A stretch of DNA of 64,000 nucleotides from Salipiger thiooxidans (GCF_900102075.1 NZ_FNAV01000007.1:229974-293973); one strand, 5' to 3'. Counted from the stretch's first letter, positions 43,934-54,756 are shown. Numbers and translations: made by a program. Notes: generated by a model from the sequence alone, not told the origin.

Positions 43934-45106
43934 ATGAACATTCCCCAAAACGTCTCGAGGACGTCGCGGTGCCTGCCTTTTCTTCTGGCAGGAGGGCGCG
44001 GGTCTCGACTGCACGAGCTTACGAACCTGCAATGCAAGCCTGCGCTGAGCTTCGGCTCGGGAGAGGGGCGCATCGTCGACTTCATCCTGGCCGCTGCCGC
44101 GACGGCCCGGTTCGAGAACCTGTTTGTCGCGACGCAGTACCGCCCCAATGATCTTTGTCGGCATCTCAATCGGCACTGGGCCCACAGTTTCGAGAAGGGC
44201 ATCACGATCCGCGACGGCGAATTCCTGAGCCCCTATGGCTATCGCGGCACCGCCGATGCGGTGCGCTGCAACGCGACGGCGATCGATGCCTACGCGCCGC
44301 GAGAAATCATGGTGCTGGCCGGTGACCACGTGGTCGATATCGACCTCGAAACGCTGCTCGACCACCACCGCTCCCAGTCCCGACCGGTCACGGTTGCCGC
44401 CACGGCGGTTCCCCTGACGCAGGCCTCCGACTTCGGGATCTTCGATCTCGGCGCAGATGGCGAGCTGCTCGGGTTTGCCGAGAAGCCGGCGCACCCCACG
44501 CCCATGATCGGCGAGCGCGACCGTGCGCTCGCCTCGACCGGGATCTACGTCTTCGACTGGATCTGGCTGAAGGCGGCGCTGCGGCTCGAGCCCGCGCGCC
44601 CGTCGACGCTGCATGATTTCGGGCATGACATCCTTCCCATCGCCCTCGCCGAGGACGCGCTCTCGGTCTATCGGCTCCCGGACGGAGGCTCCGGAGCCGG
44701 GGGATACTGGCGCGACGTGGGCTCGCTCGATGCCTACCGTCTTGCCCAGCTGGGTTTCTCCGGAGCGGAGACGCCGGTCGCACTGCCGAAGACCATGGAC
44801 CGTCCGATCACCCAGGCCATCGACTGCCTCTCGGAGGGAACCGTGTTCCTGCCCGGCAGCAGTGCCGGCCGCCGCTGCCAGGTGAGGAACGCGATCGTGG
44901 CACCGGGTGTCCGGCTGCCGGACGGGTTTCGCGCGGGCTACGACAGCGAGGAGGATCGGCGCTGGTTCAGATGTTCGGCGGGCGGCACGCTGCTGATCAC
45001 CGCAGAGATGGTTGCGCGGCGCGAGGCGGCTCTGAGGCCGACGTCTGCGCGTCCGTTCGTCAGCCGACCGCCCCGGATGACCGCGCTCTCCGGATTGGAG
45101 GGCTGA
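43934..45106 (+). CDS. glgC: GlgC-like glucose-1-phosphate adenylyltransferase
   Basis: A 390-residue nucleotidyltransferase: FLLAGGRGSRLHELT (nucleotide loop), KPALSFG, VLAGDHVVDID (metal-binding Asp) and FAEKP (glucose-1-phosphate lysine). It would make ADP-glucose. Compared with typical GlgC (about 420 residues) it is short, and the region after the AGGRGSRL loop diverges from the usual TDRRAKPAVYFGG; the regulatory sites may be altered. No glgA or glgB is adjacent; instead treZ and treY follow. Probably supplies maltooligosaccharide precursor for trehalose synthesis. Confidence 0.8.
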   Translation: MNIPQNVSRTSRCLPFLLAGGRGSRLHELTNLQCKPALSFGSGEGRIVDFILAAAATARFENLFVATQYRPNDLCRHLNRHWAHSFEKGITIRDGEFLSPYGYRGTADAVRCNATAIDAYAPREIMVLAGDHVVDIDLETLLDHHRSQSRPVTVAATAVPLTQASDFGIFDLGADGELLGFAEKPAHPTPMIGERDRALASTGIYVFDWIWLKAALRLEPARPSTLHDFGHDILPIALAEDALSVYRLPDGGSGAGGYWRDVGSLDAYRLAQLGFSGAETPVALPKTMDRPITQAIDCLSEGTVFLPGSSAGRRCQVRNAIVAPGVRLPDGFRAGYDSEEDRRWFRCSAGGTLLITAEMVARREAALRPTSARPFVSRPPRMTALSGLEG

Positions 45107-45334
45107 CATGATCGCTCCGTTCGGCCGTGTCGCGGTGACGCCGCGCCAGATGCGAAAACGGCCTGGCGCATTTCTGGGCGGTGCGGGCGGCAAAAGCCGT
45201 CGGTGCGGAGCCCGGAAGCGACACCTCTCCGGGTCCGCAACGAAGGCCCGGATCGGGGCATCATGCGAAGGTGCTGCAGTCTGGTCCGTCGGGGGCCTTC
45301 GGACGCACGCGCACGGGACAGAGGCGCACGGCGG

Positions 45335-47050
45335 ATGACAGCGCCCTCGCCATGGGGAGCCCGCCCGCTCGGCGACGGGTCTTGGCGGTTCTCGATCTGG
45401 GCTCCGGCGGCACGGTATGTCGCCTTGTTGCTTGAAGGGCGCGAGCTTGCCATGGAGCCGGGCAGGGCGGGCGACTGGAGCTGTCGCATTCCGGCGCGTC
45501 CGGGCATGGCCTACCTCTTCCGCATCGATGGCAGGGACCTGCCCGACCCGGCCTCGCGCGCTCAGATCGGCGGTGTCGAGGGGCCTTCTCTGACGGTGGA
45601 TCCCGAGGCGTTCGACTGGGCGCGGACGTGGTCCGGCAGGTCTCTCGAAGAGGCGGTCTTCTTCGAGCTCCATGTCGGCACCTTCACCCGCGAGGGCACC
45701 TTTGCCGCGGCCGCGCGCAGGCTGCCGGATCTGGCGGCGCTGGGGGTCACGGCGATCCAGCTCATGCCCGTCGCGCAGTTCATGGGCCGGCGCGGCTGGG
45801 GTTACGATGGCGTTCTGATCCGCGCGCCCCATCCCGCTTATGGCACGCCCGACGAGCTGCGGGCCTTCGTGGCCGAGGCGCAGGGCCATGGCATGATGGT
45901 GCTGCTCGATCTTGTGATGAACCACTTCGGTCCCTTCGGGAACTTCCTTCCGGACTATGCCCCCGACTTCTTCACCGACCAGCCCACGCCCTGGGGAGAC
46001 GGCATCGCGTTCCACCGCCCCGAGGTGCAGGCGTTCTTCCGGGATGCCGCGCTCGGCTGGCTGTGCGAGTACCGGCTGGACGGGTTCCGCCTCGATGCCG
46101 TGCACGAGATCCGCGACGGGCAGGACCAGCGCTTTCTGCGCGCGCTGTCGGACGAGATCCGCACGCTTGACCTCGGCCGTCCGGTCCACCTGATCTGCGA
46201 GGACGAGCGCAATCTGACGCACCTGCGCGAGGCGGGGTTCGATGCCGAGTGGAACGACGACTGGCACAACGTCCTGCACGTGGCCCTGACCGGAGAGACG
46301 CAGGGTTACTACAGCCGCTACGCCCGGGACCCGTTCGCCGATCTCGCCCGGGCGCTGGAACGCGGTCAGGCGGACGAAGGCCAGCCGCATCCCGAAGGTC
46401 CCCGTGGCACAGAGGCCGCGCATCTTTCCTGGACCGCCTTCGTCAACGCCAACCAGACCCACGACCAGATCGGCAATCGCGCCCATGGCGAGCGGTTCAT
46501 CTCGCTGATCGGAGAGGAGGCCGCACGGGTGACGCACGCGGTCCTGCTGTGCATGCCGTTCCTGCCGCTGCTCTTCATGGGTGAGGAAGAGGGCAGCGAA
46601 GCGCCCTTCCTCTTCTTCTGCGACCCGCCGGACGAGGCCATGCGGAGGGCTGTGCGCGACGGTCGCCGGGCCGAGCTCGGGCGCATCGGCTACGACGCCG
46701 AGCACATGCCCGACCCCACCGGACTCGAGGCCTTCGAGGCCTCGCGCCCCTATCCTGCCCGCGACCCCGCCCGTGCGGAAAGCTGGCGCGCCCTGACCCG
46801 CGACCTGCTTGATCTTCGAGCCCGCCGCATTGTGCCGCTGCTCAAATCCGGCAAGAGCGGCATCGGAGACGTCACCCGGCACGGGCCCCGCGCCTTCGCC
46901 GTGCGCTGGCCCTTCGAGGCGGGCGAGATCCGCATGCTGATGTCGCTGGGAACGCCCGCCACCGGAGCCGCGTCTTTGCCCGCCTGCGCCTTTCGCCTCG
47001 GCGATCCGACCCATGATGCCTTTGGAATGGAAGTGGAGATCACCGCGTGA
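45335..47050 (+). CDS. treZ: Malto-oligosyltrehalose trehalohydrolase
   Basis: A 571-residue GH13 enzyme that releases trehalose from maltooligosyltrehalose. An N-terminal CBM48-type domain (RFSIWAPAARYVALLLEG) precedes the barrel with nucleophile Asp in DGFRLDAVHEI, acid Glu in ICEDERN and FVNANQTHDQIGN. I use ATG 45335, where similarity begins; the 228 bp before it hold a short frame (45108-45338) with no recognisable family. Coupled to treY by GTGA. Confidence 0.91.
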   Translation: MTAPSPWGARPLGDGSWRFSIWAPAARYVALLLEGRELAMEPGRAGDWSCRIPARPGMAYLFRIDGRDLPDPASRAQIGGVEGPSLTVDPEAFDWARTWSGRSLEEAVFFELHVGTFTREGTFAAAARRLPDLAALGVTAIQLMPVAQFMGRRGWGYDGVLIRAPHPAYGTPDELRAFVAEAQGHGMMVLLDLVMNHFGPFGNFLPDYAPDFFTDQPTPWGDGIAFHRPEVQAFFRDAALGWLCEYRLDGFRLDAVHEIRDGQDQRFLRALSDEIRTLDLGRPVHLICEDERNLTHLREAGFDAEWNDDWHNVLHVALTGETQGYYSRYARDPFADLARALERGQADEGQPHPEGPRGTEAAHLSWTAFVNANQTHDQIGNRAHGERFISLIGEEAARVTHAVLLCMPFLPLLFMGEEEGSEAPFLFFCDPPDEAMRRAVRDGRRAELGRIGYDAEHMPDPTGLEAFEASRPYPARDPARAESWRALTRDLLDLRARRIVPLLKSGKSGIGDVTRHGPRAFAVRWPFEAGEIRMLMSLGTPATGAASLPACAFRLGDPTHDAFGMEVEITA

Positions 47051-49260
47051 CACCGCTCGTTGCCACCTACCGCCTGCAGCTCCGCCAGGGCGTCGACTTC
47101 GACCGTGCGACAGAGCTCCTGCCGCATATCGCCGAGCTTGGCGTGAGCCACCTCTACCTCTCGCCGATCTTCACTGCCGAGGGCGGTTCCACGCACGGCT
47201 ATGACGTGGCCAACCCGGCCGAGATCGACCCTGTGCTTGGCGGGCGCTCCGGCTACGAGCGGCTCGCCGCCGCAGCCCGGTCGCAACGCCTCGGGATCGT
47301 GCTGGACCTGGTGCCGAACCACACCGTGCTCAGCCCCGAAAACCCGTGGCTGCATGACGCGCTGGTCCATGGCGCCGCCAGCCCCTACGCCAGATATTTC
47401 GACGTGGACTGGACGGCGGGGCTGATCCTGCCGATCCTGCCTGAACCGATCGACGAGATGATCCGCGGTGGCGCATTCGAAATCGACCGTGACGCCATGC
47501 GCCTGCACTGGGATGGCGGCTGGCTGCCGCTCGCGCCGGAAAGCGCCGGGGCGCATGGCATTGCCGATACCCTCGAACGCCAGCACTGGCAGCTTCGGCA
47601 CTGGGAGCGTGAGCGCAAGCGGCTGACGCACCGACGGTTCTTCAATGTGACGACCCTGATCGGCATGCGCATCGAAAAGCGCGAGGTCTTTGACGCGATG
47701 ATGGCCCTGCCTCTGCAACTGGTCCGCGGCGGCCTCGCCGACGGATTGCGGATCGATCACGTGGACGGGCTCGCCGACCCGAAGCAATACCTGCAGCGGC
47801 TGCGCGCGGCGGTGGGTCCCGATGTGCCGGTCTGGATCGAGAAGATCCTCACAGGCGAGGAAGAGCTGCGGGACTGGCCGGTGACCGGTACCACCGGCTA
47901 CGAGGCCAATGACCGGATCACCCGTCTGCTGATGGACGGGACCGGGCTCGACCTGCTGGACTCGATCTGGCGCGGGGCAACCGGGGCGCGGGGCGATTAT
48001 GCCGCCGCCTGCCGGGAGGCGCGCGAGCAGATCCTGTCCCACGAACTGTCCGCGGAGCTGGGCGAGATGACCCGCCGGGTGGAGGCCGCGCTCGCAGAGC
48101 AGGGGATGGCGGTCGCGGAGGACGGCCTGCGCGCCACGTTGCGGGCGCTGCTCGTGGCTTTCCCGCGCTACCGCAGCTACCTCGACGACGAGGGTGCCAC
48201 CGCCGAAGACGAGGCGCTGTTGGCGCAGACGGTTGCAGAGGCCGGTGCCCGGCTTGACGACACCCGGATCCTCGACGCAGTCCACCGCCTGCTCCTGTCG
48301 CCGGCCGGTCCGGCGGGTGAGGCGGTCCTCAGGCGCTTCCAGCAGGTGACCGGCGCGGTGGTGGCGAAGGCCCAGGAGGACACCGCCTTCTACCGCCATA
48401 CACGCTGCCTTGCCGAGGCCGAGGTCGGCTCTGAACCCGACGCGCCGCCGCTCTCGCCCGGCGAGTTCGAGGCGTGGTGCAATGATCGCCTGCAGCATTG
48501 GCCGGGGGCGCTTGCGCTCGGGTCAAGCCATGACACCAAGCGCGCCGAAGATGCCCGGGCCCGCCTCATCGCGCTGACCCATCGGCCCGAATGCGCGGCC
48601 ATCCTCTGGCAGGATGCCGAGGCGCTCGACGCGCCGCATCCGCCGGACACGTCGACGCGCTGGTACGTGCTGCAATCGGCGCTCGCCCTCTGGGAGCCCG
48701 ATCGAGACGACCTCGAAGAGCGGTTGGCAGCGCATCTGGAAAAGGCCCTGCGCGAGGCGAAGGAGGTGACCCAGTGGCACGACCCAGACGAGGCGGCAGA
48801 GGCGCAGGCGGGTGATTCCGCCCGGGCGCTGCTGGCGGACTGGCGGACACATGCCCCCGACGCTCTGCGCGAGCTGGTTCGGGTGGGAGAGAGCCTCTCG
48901 CTCACCCAGCTTGCGCTGCGCTGCATGATCCCGGGCGTGCCGGACATCTACCAGGGCACCGAGACCGGCCTCTTCGCGCTCACCGATCCGGACAACCGGG
49001 CGCCGCTCGATCCCGCCGCCCCGGTCAACATCTTCGGAGCGCGCAAACGCGAATTGCTCCGGGAGTTGCTGTCGTTGCGCCGTCAGCACCGTGAGGTCTT
49101 CGCGCAAGGTGCATGTCGGCTCGAACAGGACGGCGACGCGCTGCGACTGATCCGCGAGCACCGGGACGATGCGGTGGTTCTGCGCTTTGCCCGCGACGGC
49201 TCGATCCTGCCCGAAGCGCTCGCGACGCGCCGCACGGCGGATGCACGGCACAACGGGTGA
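47047..49260 (+). CDS. treY: Maltooligosyl trehalose synthase
   Basis: A 737-residue GH13 isomerase that turns the reducing-end alpha-1,4 bond of maltooligosaccharides into a trehalose bond, making the TreZ substrate. Motifs: ATYRLQL start, LYLSPI-TAxxGSTHGYDV, LDLVPNHTVL, nucleophile Asp in DGLRIDHVDGL and acid Glu in WIEKIL, LGSSHDTKRAEDARARL. Start GTG overlaps the treZ stop. Trehalose made this way would add to osmoprotection. Confidence 0.93.
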   Translation: MTPLVATYRLQLRQGVDFDRATELLPHIAELGVSHLYLSPIFTAEGGSTHGYDVANPAEIDPVLGGRSGYERLAAAARSQRLGIVLDLVPNHTVLSPENPWLHDALVHGAASPYARYFDVDWTAGLILPILPEPIDEMIRGGAFEIDRDAMRLHWDGGWLPLAPESAGAHGIADTLERQHWQLRHWERERKRLTHRRFFNVTTLIGMRIEKREVFDAMMALPLQLVRGGLADGLRIDHVDGLADPKQYLQRLRAAVGPDVPVWIEKILTGEEELRDWPVTGTTGYEANDRITRLLMDGTGLDLLDSIWRGATGARGDYAAACREAREQILSHELSAELGEMTRRVEAALAEQGMAVAEDGLRATLRALLVAFPRYRSYLDDEGATAEDEALLAQTVAEAGARLDDTRILDAVHRLLLSPAGPAGEAVLRRFQQVTGAVVAKAQEDTAFYRHTRCLAEAEVGSEPDAPPLSPGEFEAWCNDRLQHWPGALALGSSHDTKRAEDARARLIALTHRPECAAILWQDAEALDAPHPPDTSTRWYVLQSALALWEPDRDDLEERLAAHLEKALREAKEVTQWHDPDEAAEAQAGDSARALLADWRTHAPDALRELVRVGESLSLTQLALRCMIPGVPDIYQGTETGLFALTDPDNRAPLDPAAPVNIFGARKRELLRELLSLRRQHREVFAQGACRLEQDGDALRLIREHRDDAVVLRFARDGSILPEALATRRTADARHNG

Positions 49261-49359
49261 TGACCCCGGATCTCGGAACTTCCCGCCCAGCCGGCGGTTG
49301 ACCTCACCCTGGACACGCAGATCGCGCGGTCCAACGCCACCTTCAAGCGAGAGAGACAC

Positions 49360-49866
49360 ATGCGGACACGACTAACGGTGAACGGAGAGCCGCGCGAGAT
49401 CGAACACGACACGCGGACCACCCTCCTCGACGCGCTGCGCGACCATCTCGGCCTGACCGGGAGCAAGAAGGGCTGCGACCACGGCCAATGCGGTGCCTGC
49501 ACGGTCCTGCTAAACGGCAAGCGGGTCAACTCCTGCCTCTGTCTTGCCGCGATGCACGAGGGTGACGAGGTGACAACCATCGAAGGACTTGGCAGCCCGG
49601 AGGCCCTGAACGCGCTGCAGAAGGCCTTCGTTGCGAAAGATGGCTTCCAGTGCGGTTTCTGCACCCCGGGTCAGATCATGTCGGCGACGGCCATGCTCGA
49701 GGAGTTGAGGGCGGGCGAGCCGTCCTACGCCTCGGCCTCGCTCGAGGGCGACATGCCGCTTGACGACGCCGAGATCGCCGAGCGCATGAGCGGCAACCTC
49801 TGCCGTTGCTCGGCCTACCCGCTGATACGCGAGGCGATCGCCATGGCCGCCGAGGTGAAGTCATGA
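49360..49866 (+). CDS. paoA: Aldehyde oxidoreductase 2Fe-2S subunit (PaoA-like)
   Basis: A 168-residue subunit with two 2Fe-2S clusters: plant-type [15 protein letters not shown] and the C-terminal CGFCTPGQ ... CRCSAY. E. coli PaoA is about 229 residues with a Tat signal; this protein starts [14 protein letters not shown] with no signal, so the complex is probably cytoplasmic. Overlaps paoB (ATGA). Confidence 0.9.
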   Translation: MRTRLTVNGEPREIEHDTRTTLLDALRDHLGLTGSKKGCDHGQCGACTVLLNGKRVNSCLCLAAMHEGDEVTTIEGLGSPEALNALQKAFVAKDGFQCGFCTPGQIMSATAMLEELRAGEPSYASASLEGDMPLDDAEIAERMSGNLCRCSAYPLIREAIAMAAEVKS

Positions 49867-50885
49867 GGGATTTCGAATACAGCCGGGCCGAGAGCCTCGA
49901 CGGTGCCGCAGGGCAGCTTGGCGACGGCGCGAGCATCATCGCCGGCGGCACCAACCTTCTCGACCTGATGAAGATCCAGGTGATGGTCCCGGGGCGGCTG
50001 GTGGACATCTCGCGGCTCGAGGACCTGAAGGGCATCTCCGAACACGGTGACGGGTTGCGCATCGGCGCGCTGGTCACCAATTCCGAGCTTGCGGCGGATG
50101 CCCGCGTCCGCAGCGGCTGGCCCTTGCTCTCGCGCGCCATCCTCGCCGGTGCGTCGGCGCAGATCCGCAACAAGGCGACGACTGGCGGCAACCTGCTGCA
50201 GCGCACCCGCTGTCCGTATTTCTACGACACCGCGATGGCGTGCAACAAGCGCACCCCGGGCGAAGGCTGTGCGGCGCAGGGCGGGGTAGGGCGGATGCTG
50301 GCCATCTTCGGCACCTCCGAGCACTGCCTCGCGGCGCATCCCTCGGACATGGCCGTGGCCCTGACCGCCCTGGCGGCCGAGGTCGAGATCCGTGCGGCAG
50401 ACGGGGGCATACGCCTTGTCCCGGTGCGCGAGCTTTACCGCCTTCCGGGGGACCGGCCGGATCTCGAAACTGTGCTCGGGGCAGGCGAGATCATCACCGC
50501 CGTGCGGCTGCCTGCGCCGCGCCCCCAGACGCGGCAGGTCTACAAGAAGGTGCGGGACCGCGCTTCATATGCCTTCGCGCTGGTCTCTGTGGCGGTGGCG
50601 GTCGAGATGAAGGATGAGCGCATTGCCTCGGTCTCGCTGGCCTGCGGCGGGGTTGCACCTTGCCCCTGGACGAATCCCGAGGCGGAGCAGGCGCTCATCG
50701 GCGCCGCCCCCGGCGACGACGCCTTCGCCACGGCCGCAGACGCGCTGGTCGCGCAGGCCAGCTGCCATCCCGACACTGAGTTCAAGATTCCGCTGCTGCG
50801 GCGCACCCTGATTGCCGCGCTGCGTGAGGCCACCGGCCTGGCCGACTCCGCGGCCGCCAACCCGACGACGAGGACCCCGGCATGA
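49863..50885 (+). CDS. paoB: Aldehyde oxidoreductase FAD subunit (PaoB-like)
   Basis: A 340-residue FAD subunit. FAD loops [13 protein letters not shown] and [15 protein letters not shown] are present. Four cysteines (in TRCPYF, ACNKR, GEGC and SEHC) match the extra 4Fe-4S cluster insert of PaoB and 4-hydroxybenzoyl-CoA reductase. It passes electrons between the Mo and acceptor sides. Coupled to both neighbours by 4-bp overlaps. Confidence 0.9.
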   Translation: MRDFEYSRAESLDGAAGQLGDGASIIAGGTNLLDLMKIQVMVPGRLVDISRLEDLKGISEHGDGLRIGALVTNSELAADARVRSGWPLLSRAILAGASAQIRNKATTGGNLLQRTRCPYFYDTAMACNKRTPGEGCAAQGGVGRMLAIFGTSEHCLAAHPSDMAVALTALAAEVEIRAADGGIRLVPVRELYRLPGDRPDLETVLGAGEIITAVRLPAPRPQTRQVYKKVRDRASYAFALVSVAVAVEMKDERIASVSLACGGVAPCPWTNPEAEQALIGAAPGDDAFATAADALVAQASCHPDTEFKIPLLRRTLIAALREATGLADSAAANPTTRTPA

Positions 50886-53077
50886 CCAAGACCTTCCGCA
50901 TGGACGAGGCGCAGCCGCGCCTTCTCGACGAAACCGGTCAGGGCATTATCGGCGCTCCCCTGGATCGGCCGGAGGGGCCCAAGAAGGTCTCCGGGCGCGC
51001 CGCCTACGCGGCTGACGGGATGCCGGACAACGCGGCGCATGGCGTTCTGGTGCGCGCAACGATTCCGCGGGGGCGGATCACCGGCATAGACACCGCGTCC
51101 GTGGCCGAGACCCCTGGGCTTCTGGGGGTTTTCCATGGTCCTCGGTTCATTCGAAACCCGGCGCAGGGCATGGCCGGTGAGGCGCCCGTGCAGCCCGGCG
51201 ACGAAGTCCATTACCACGGCCAGCCCATCGCGCTCGTGGTGGCCGAGAGCTTCGAGGCAGCGCGTGACGCGGCGCAGCGGCTCGTGGTGAGCTACGATGC
51301 GGACGCCAATGTCGATACCGACCCTGCGAAGACGGATGCGCTGGAAAAGGGTGACCCGGAAACTGCGGGCGATTTCGAGGCGGCGTTCAGCAAGGCTGAT
51401 GTTACGCTCGATCGTGCCTATTCCACCCCACCCCATGCGGCGGCGGCGATGGAGCCGCACGCGGCCCTTGCCGAATGGGAGGGAGAGACGCTCACCCTGC
51501 GCGGTGCGCAGCAGATGCTCAAGACCAACCGGTTGGAACTGGCGGATGCCGTTGGCATCGACCCCGAGAACGTGCGCATTCTGTCGCCCTACATCGGCGG
51601 CGGGTTCGGCTCCAAGCTGGGCATCGGCCCCGAAGCGGTCTCGGCCGCGCTCGCGGCACGTGAGTTGCGGCGCCCGGTGCGTGTCGTCATGGCCCGACAG
51701 ACCGTCTTCGACGCGGTGCTACGCCGGACCGAGACCACCCAGCGCCTGCGCCTCGGAGCCGACCGCAGCGGTCGCCTGCTGGCACTGTCGCACGACGACC
51801 GCGTGACCAACCTCCAGGACGAGGGCTTTGCCGAGCCCGTGAGCCAGGCGTCGCAGTTCCTCTATGGTGCCGAGGGGTTGAGCTTTGCGCAGACCCTCGC
51901 CCGGGTCAGCCGTACGCCCTCGGGCTCGGTGAGGGCCCCGGGTGAGGCGGTCGGCATGCTGGCGCTGGAACAGGCGATGGACGAGCTGGCCGAGATGCTC
52001 GGGATGTGCCCCGTTGAGCTGCGGCTGAAGAACCTGCCCGAGAAGAACCCGATGACCGGCCAGCCCTTCAGCGCGACACGCCTTGCCGACTGCCTGCGTG
52101 ACGGGGCCGAGCGCTTTGGCTGGAAGGATCGCAAGCCGGTGGGCACCCGCCGCGACGGCGAGTGGTACGTCGGTATGGGCATGGCGTCGGCCGCACGCTC
52201 GAACATGCTGATCGAATCCGCGGCGCGCGTGCGCCTGAGCGCCGAAGGTGCGGTGGTCGAGACCGACATGACCGACATCGGTACCGGCACCTATGCGATC
52301 CTCGGACAGATCGCTGCCGAGATGCTGGGCCTTCCCGTGGAGAAGGTCGAGGTGCGCCTTGGCGACACGCGCTTCCCCGCCGCTGCGGGCTCCGGCGGTT
52401 CGTTCGGCGCAAGCTCGGCTGGCTCCGCGACCTTCCTTGCGGCGAAGGCCATCCGCGAGACGCTGGCCGAGCGCATGGGCTGTGAGCCCTCCGACCTGAC
52501 CCTCCAGAACGGCATGGCCCGTGGCGGAAACCGCGAGGTGCCGCTGTCCGAGCTGATCGACGCGGAACTGGTCGAGGAGGCGTCCGTCGAGGCCGGCGAC
52601 ACCTCGGAAAGTCATTTCTCGTCCGGCTTCGGCGCGCATTTCGCCGAGGTCGCGGTACATGCCTACACCGGCGAGGTGCGGGTGCGCCGGATGCTCGGCG
52701 TGATGGCCATGGGCCGTATTCTCAACGAGAAGACAGCCCGGTCGCAGGCGCTTGGCGGGATGATCTGGGGCGTCGGTTCGGCCCTGACCGAGGAGATGGC
52801 GCACGATCCGCGCACCGGTCACATGGTAACCCGCGACCTCGCCAATTACCACGTGCCCGCCCATGCGGATGTGCCCGGCGACATGACGGTGGTCTTCCTC
52901 GAGGAACGCGACGACATGGCCAACCCGATCCAGACCAAGGGGATCGGCGAGCTGGGGATTTCCGGGGCGGGCGCAGCGATCCTGAACGCCGTGCGCAACG
53001 CCTGCGGAGCACGCATCTATGACATGCCCGCGACCCCCGACCGGGTCATCGCGGCGATGGACGCGGCGGGCTACTGA
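50882..53077 (+). CDS. paoC: Aldehyde oxidoreductase molybdenum subunit (PaoC-like)
   Basis: A 731-residue catalytic subunit that oxidises aldehydes, in PaoC mainly aromatic ones, to carboxylic acids using cytosine-dinucleotide molybdopterin. Motifs: [19 protein letters not shown] (substrate-site Arg), [12 protein letters not shown] and catalytic Glu in [11 protein letters not shown]. No paoD chaperone follows; the xdhC product 13 kb away is the nearest candidate. The operon ends with a stem-loop 6 bp after the stop. Confidence 0.91.
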   Translation: MTKTFRMDEAQPRLLDETGQGIIGAPLDRPEGPKKVSGRAAYAADGMPDNAAHGVLVRATIPRGRITGIDTASVAETPGLLGVFHGPRFIRNPAQGMAGEAPVQPGDEVHYHGQPIALVVAESFEAARDAAQRLVVSYDADANVDTDPAKTDALEKGDPETAGDFEAAFSKADVTLDRAYSTPPHAAAAMEPHAALAEWEGETLTLRGAQQMLKTNRLELADAVGIDPENVRILSPYIGGGFGSKLGIGPEAVSAALAARELRRPVRVVMARQTVFDAVLRRTETTQRLRLGADRSGRLLALSHDDRVTNLQDEGFAEPVSQASQFLYGAEGLSFAQTLARVSRTPSGSVRAPGEAVGMLALEQAMDELAEMLGMCPVELRLKNLPEKNPMTGQPFSATRLADCLRDGAERFGWKDRKPVGTRRDGEWYVGMGMASAARSNMLIESAARVRLSAEGAVVETDMTDIGTGTYAILGQIAAEMLGLPVEKVEVRLGDTRFPAAAGSGGSFGASSAGSATFLAAKAIRETLAERMGCEPSDLTLQNGMARGGNREVPLSELIDAELVEEASVEAGDTSESHFSSGFGAHFAEVAVHAYTGEVRVRRMLGVMAMGRILNEKTARSQALGGMIWGVGSALTEEMAHDPRTGHMVTRDLANYHVPAHADVPGDMTVVFLEERDDMANPIQTKGIGELGISGAGAAILNAVRNACGARIYDMPATPDRVIAAMDAAGY

Positions 53078-53082
53078 CCCAG

Positions 53083-53108
53083 ACGTCCGCCGTCCATTCG
53101 GCGGACGT
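53083..53108 (+). terminator. Stem-loop ending the pao operon
   Basis: ACGTCCGCCG-TCCATT-CGGCGGACGT, a perfect 10-bp stem with a 6-nt loop beginning 6 bp after paoC. No T-run follows, so termination may be incomplete or factor-assisted. Confidence 0.55.
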
Positions 53109-53176
53109 GCCTGATAGCATCGCGCCGCGATCGGAGCCGGGCTCGGGCAGGTCACCCTGCAAGCGGGTCGGTCACC

Positions 53177-53222
53177 GCGCGCAGCAAGACCGATCCGCAT
53201 GCCGGCCGGGCTTGCTGCGCGC
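53177..53222. repeat. 12-bp inverted repeat
   Basis: GCGCGCAGCAAG and CTTGCTGCGCGC are exact complements separated by 22 bp, between paoC and the HWE kinase. Could be a second terminator or part of the kinase promoter. Confidence 0.5.
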
Positions 53223-53320
53223 GCTCGCAAGCGCTTGCCAAAGCGCGTGACAATGCCATCTTGACCGGAGGAGATGGGCAAGCGGCTTCTCGCGGCCTCT
53301 CAGGAGGCGATGGGACGCGC

Positions 53321-54709
53321 GTGACCGACTTTGTGAATGGTGCCGATGCGGTGTTTCCGGGAACAGGGCATTACGAGTGGACCATCGGGACCGGCGAGGT
53401 GCTTTGGAGCGCAGGCCGGCTTCAACTCTACGGACTCGAAAGCGCACCTGCCCGTGCAGAAGACGTGTTTGAGCTGATCCATCCCGAGGACCGCGAGAGG
53501 GTTCGCAGGGATATGGACGCAGTCCGCGCAAGTCACGACAGCTACGAGCGTTGCTTCAGGATCATCCGTCCCGACAGGGACGTCCGCACCCTTCTCGACC
53601 GGGGCACCGTTGCGCGTGATGGAACAGGCAGGGCAATCCGGCTGTCCGGCGTCGAAACCGACGTGACCAGTCTTGTCGGCCGGTCCGACGCAGCGGCGCT
53701 TGGATCGGTCCCGGACCAACCCGGCGCCGATAGCTCCCGGATTGCGGACGCCGAGATTCTGGACGCGGTGTTCCATCAGGCTCCGGTTGGTATCGCCATC
53801 TGGGACCGGGACCTGAAATTCGTCAGGATCAACGCGATGATGGCGGAGATGAACGGGCTCGCGCCCGAGCTTCATATCGGAAAGACCGTGAAGGATCTTT
53901 TGCCCGAGGTGCAGAACATCGACGGTGTCACGGCGCTCTTCGAGGAGCTCCTTCGCACCGGGGGGTCGCGTCGAGACGTGGAGATCTCGGGCACCACGCC
54001 GGCGGCCCCGGACGAGACGCGCCACTGGCGCGAACATTTCTTTCCCATCCGGTCCGGCGGTGAGGTGAAGGGGCTGGCGGCGATTGCCGAGGACATCACC
54101 GCGCGACGCAAGGCGCAGAACACCATCGACGCGCTGCTGGACGAGCTGAACCACCGCAGCAAGAACCTCGTCACGCTCGTTCTGGCGATTTGCCGCCAGA
54201 CCGCCAAGACCCGGCCCGACGACTTCCTGACCACCTTCCAGTCGCGGCTCGAGAGCATGTCCGCGGCTCAGGACCTGCTTCTGAAACAGAGTTGGAGCGA
54301 CATCGGCGTCGAGGACCTGATCCGAACGCAGATCCCGTATTTCTCGGAGCTGATCGGAAGTCGTATCATATTGAAGGGCGATCCCGGCGTGGTGGTTCCG
54401 GCAGGTGCGGCCCAGGCTCTCGCGCTGGCGTTTCACGAGCTGACCACCAATGCGGTCAAGTATGGCGCCTTGTCGAGCGAGGACGGCTGGCTCGTCGTGA
54501 CGTGGGTCGCGGCGGATGATGGCAAGGTGCTCGAGATCGTCTGGCAGGAAAACGGCGGACCCAAGGTCACGCCGCCGACGCGGAAGGGCTTCGGCTCGGC
54601 TCTGACCGGCGACATGCTCAGGTCGTCGCTCGGCGCCGAGATCTCGTTCGACTATGCAGCGACCGGCCTGACCTGGAGTCTACGCTGTGCCTTTGATCAG
54701 ACCGACTGA
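53321..54709 (+). CDS. PAS-domain HWE-family histidine kinase
   Basis: A soluble kinase of about 462 residues: a PAS fold (about 12-115, GHYEWTIGTGEVLWSAG), a second PAS (about 145-265, LDAVFHQAPVGIAIWDRDL), then an HWE/HisKA_2 catalytic region (ELNHRSKNLVTLVLAIC with the phospho-His; HELTTNAVKYGAL; GFGSAL). No membrane helix, so it senses something cytosolic. The start is unsure: GTG 53321 is used, with GGAGG upstream at long spacing; TTG 53261 is an alternative. No response regulator is next to it, as is common for orphan HWE kinases. Confidence 0.82.
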   Translation: MTDFVNGADAVFPGTGHYEWTIGTGEVLWSAGRLQLYGLESAPARAEDVFELIHPEDRERVRRDMDAVRASHDSYERCFRIIRPDRDVRTLLDRGTVARDGTGRAIRLSGVETDVTSLVGRSDAAALGSVPDQPGADSSRIADAEILDAVFHQAPVGIAIWDRDLKFVRINAMMAEMNGLAPELHIGKTVKDLLPEVQNIDGVTALFEELLRTGGSRRDVEISGTTPAAPDETRHWREHFFPIRSGGEVKGLAAIAEDITARRKAQNTIDALLDELNHRSKNLVTLVLAICRQTAKTRPDDFLTTFQSRLESMSAAQDLLLKQSWSDIGVEDLIRTQIPYFSELIGSRIILKGDPGVVVPAGAAQALALAFHELTTNAVKYGALSSEDGWLVVTWVAADDGKVLEIVWQENGGPKVTPPTRKGFGSALTGDMLRSSLGAEISFDYAATGLTWSLRCAFDQTD

Positions 54710-54756
54710 CGCAGCCCTTTGCCTGGCGTGCCGTGCGTTGCACGCAATCCGCTGAC

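Noticed and set aside
43694..47053. A 1119-codon minus-strand open frame opposite glgC-treZ
   Set aside because: No recognisable domain and low-complexity composition; the plus strand carries conserved enzyme motifs.
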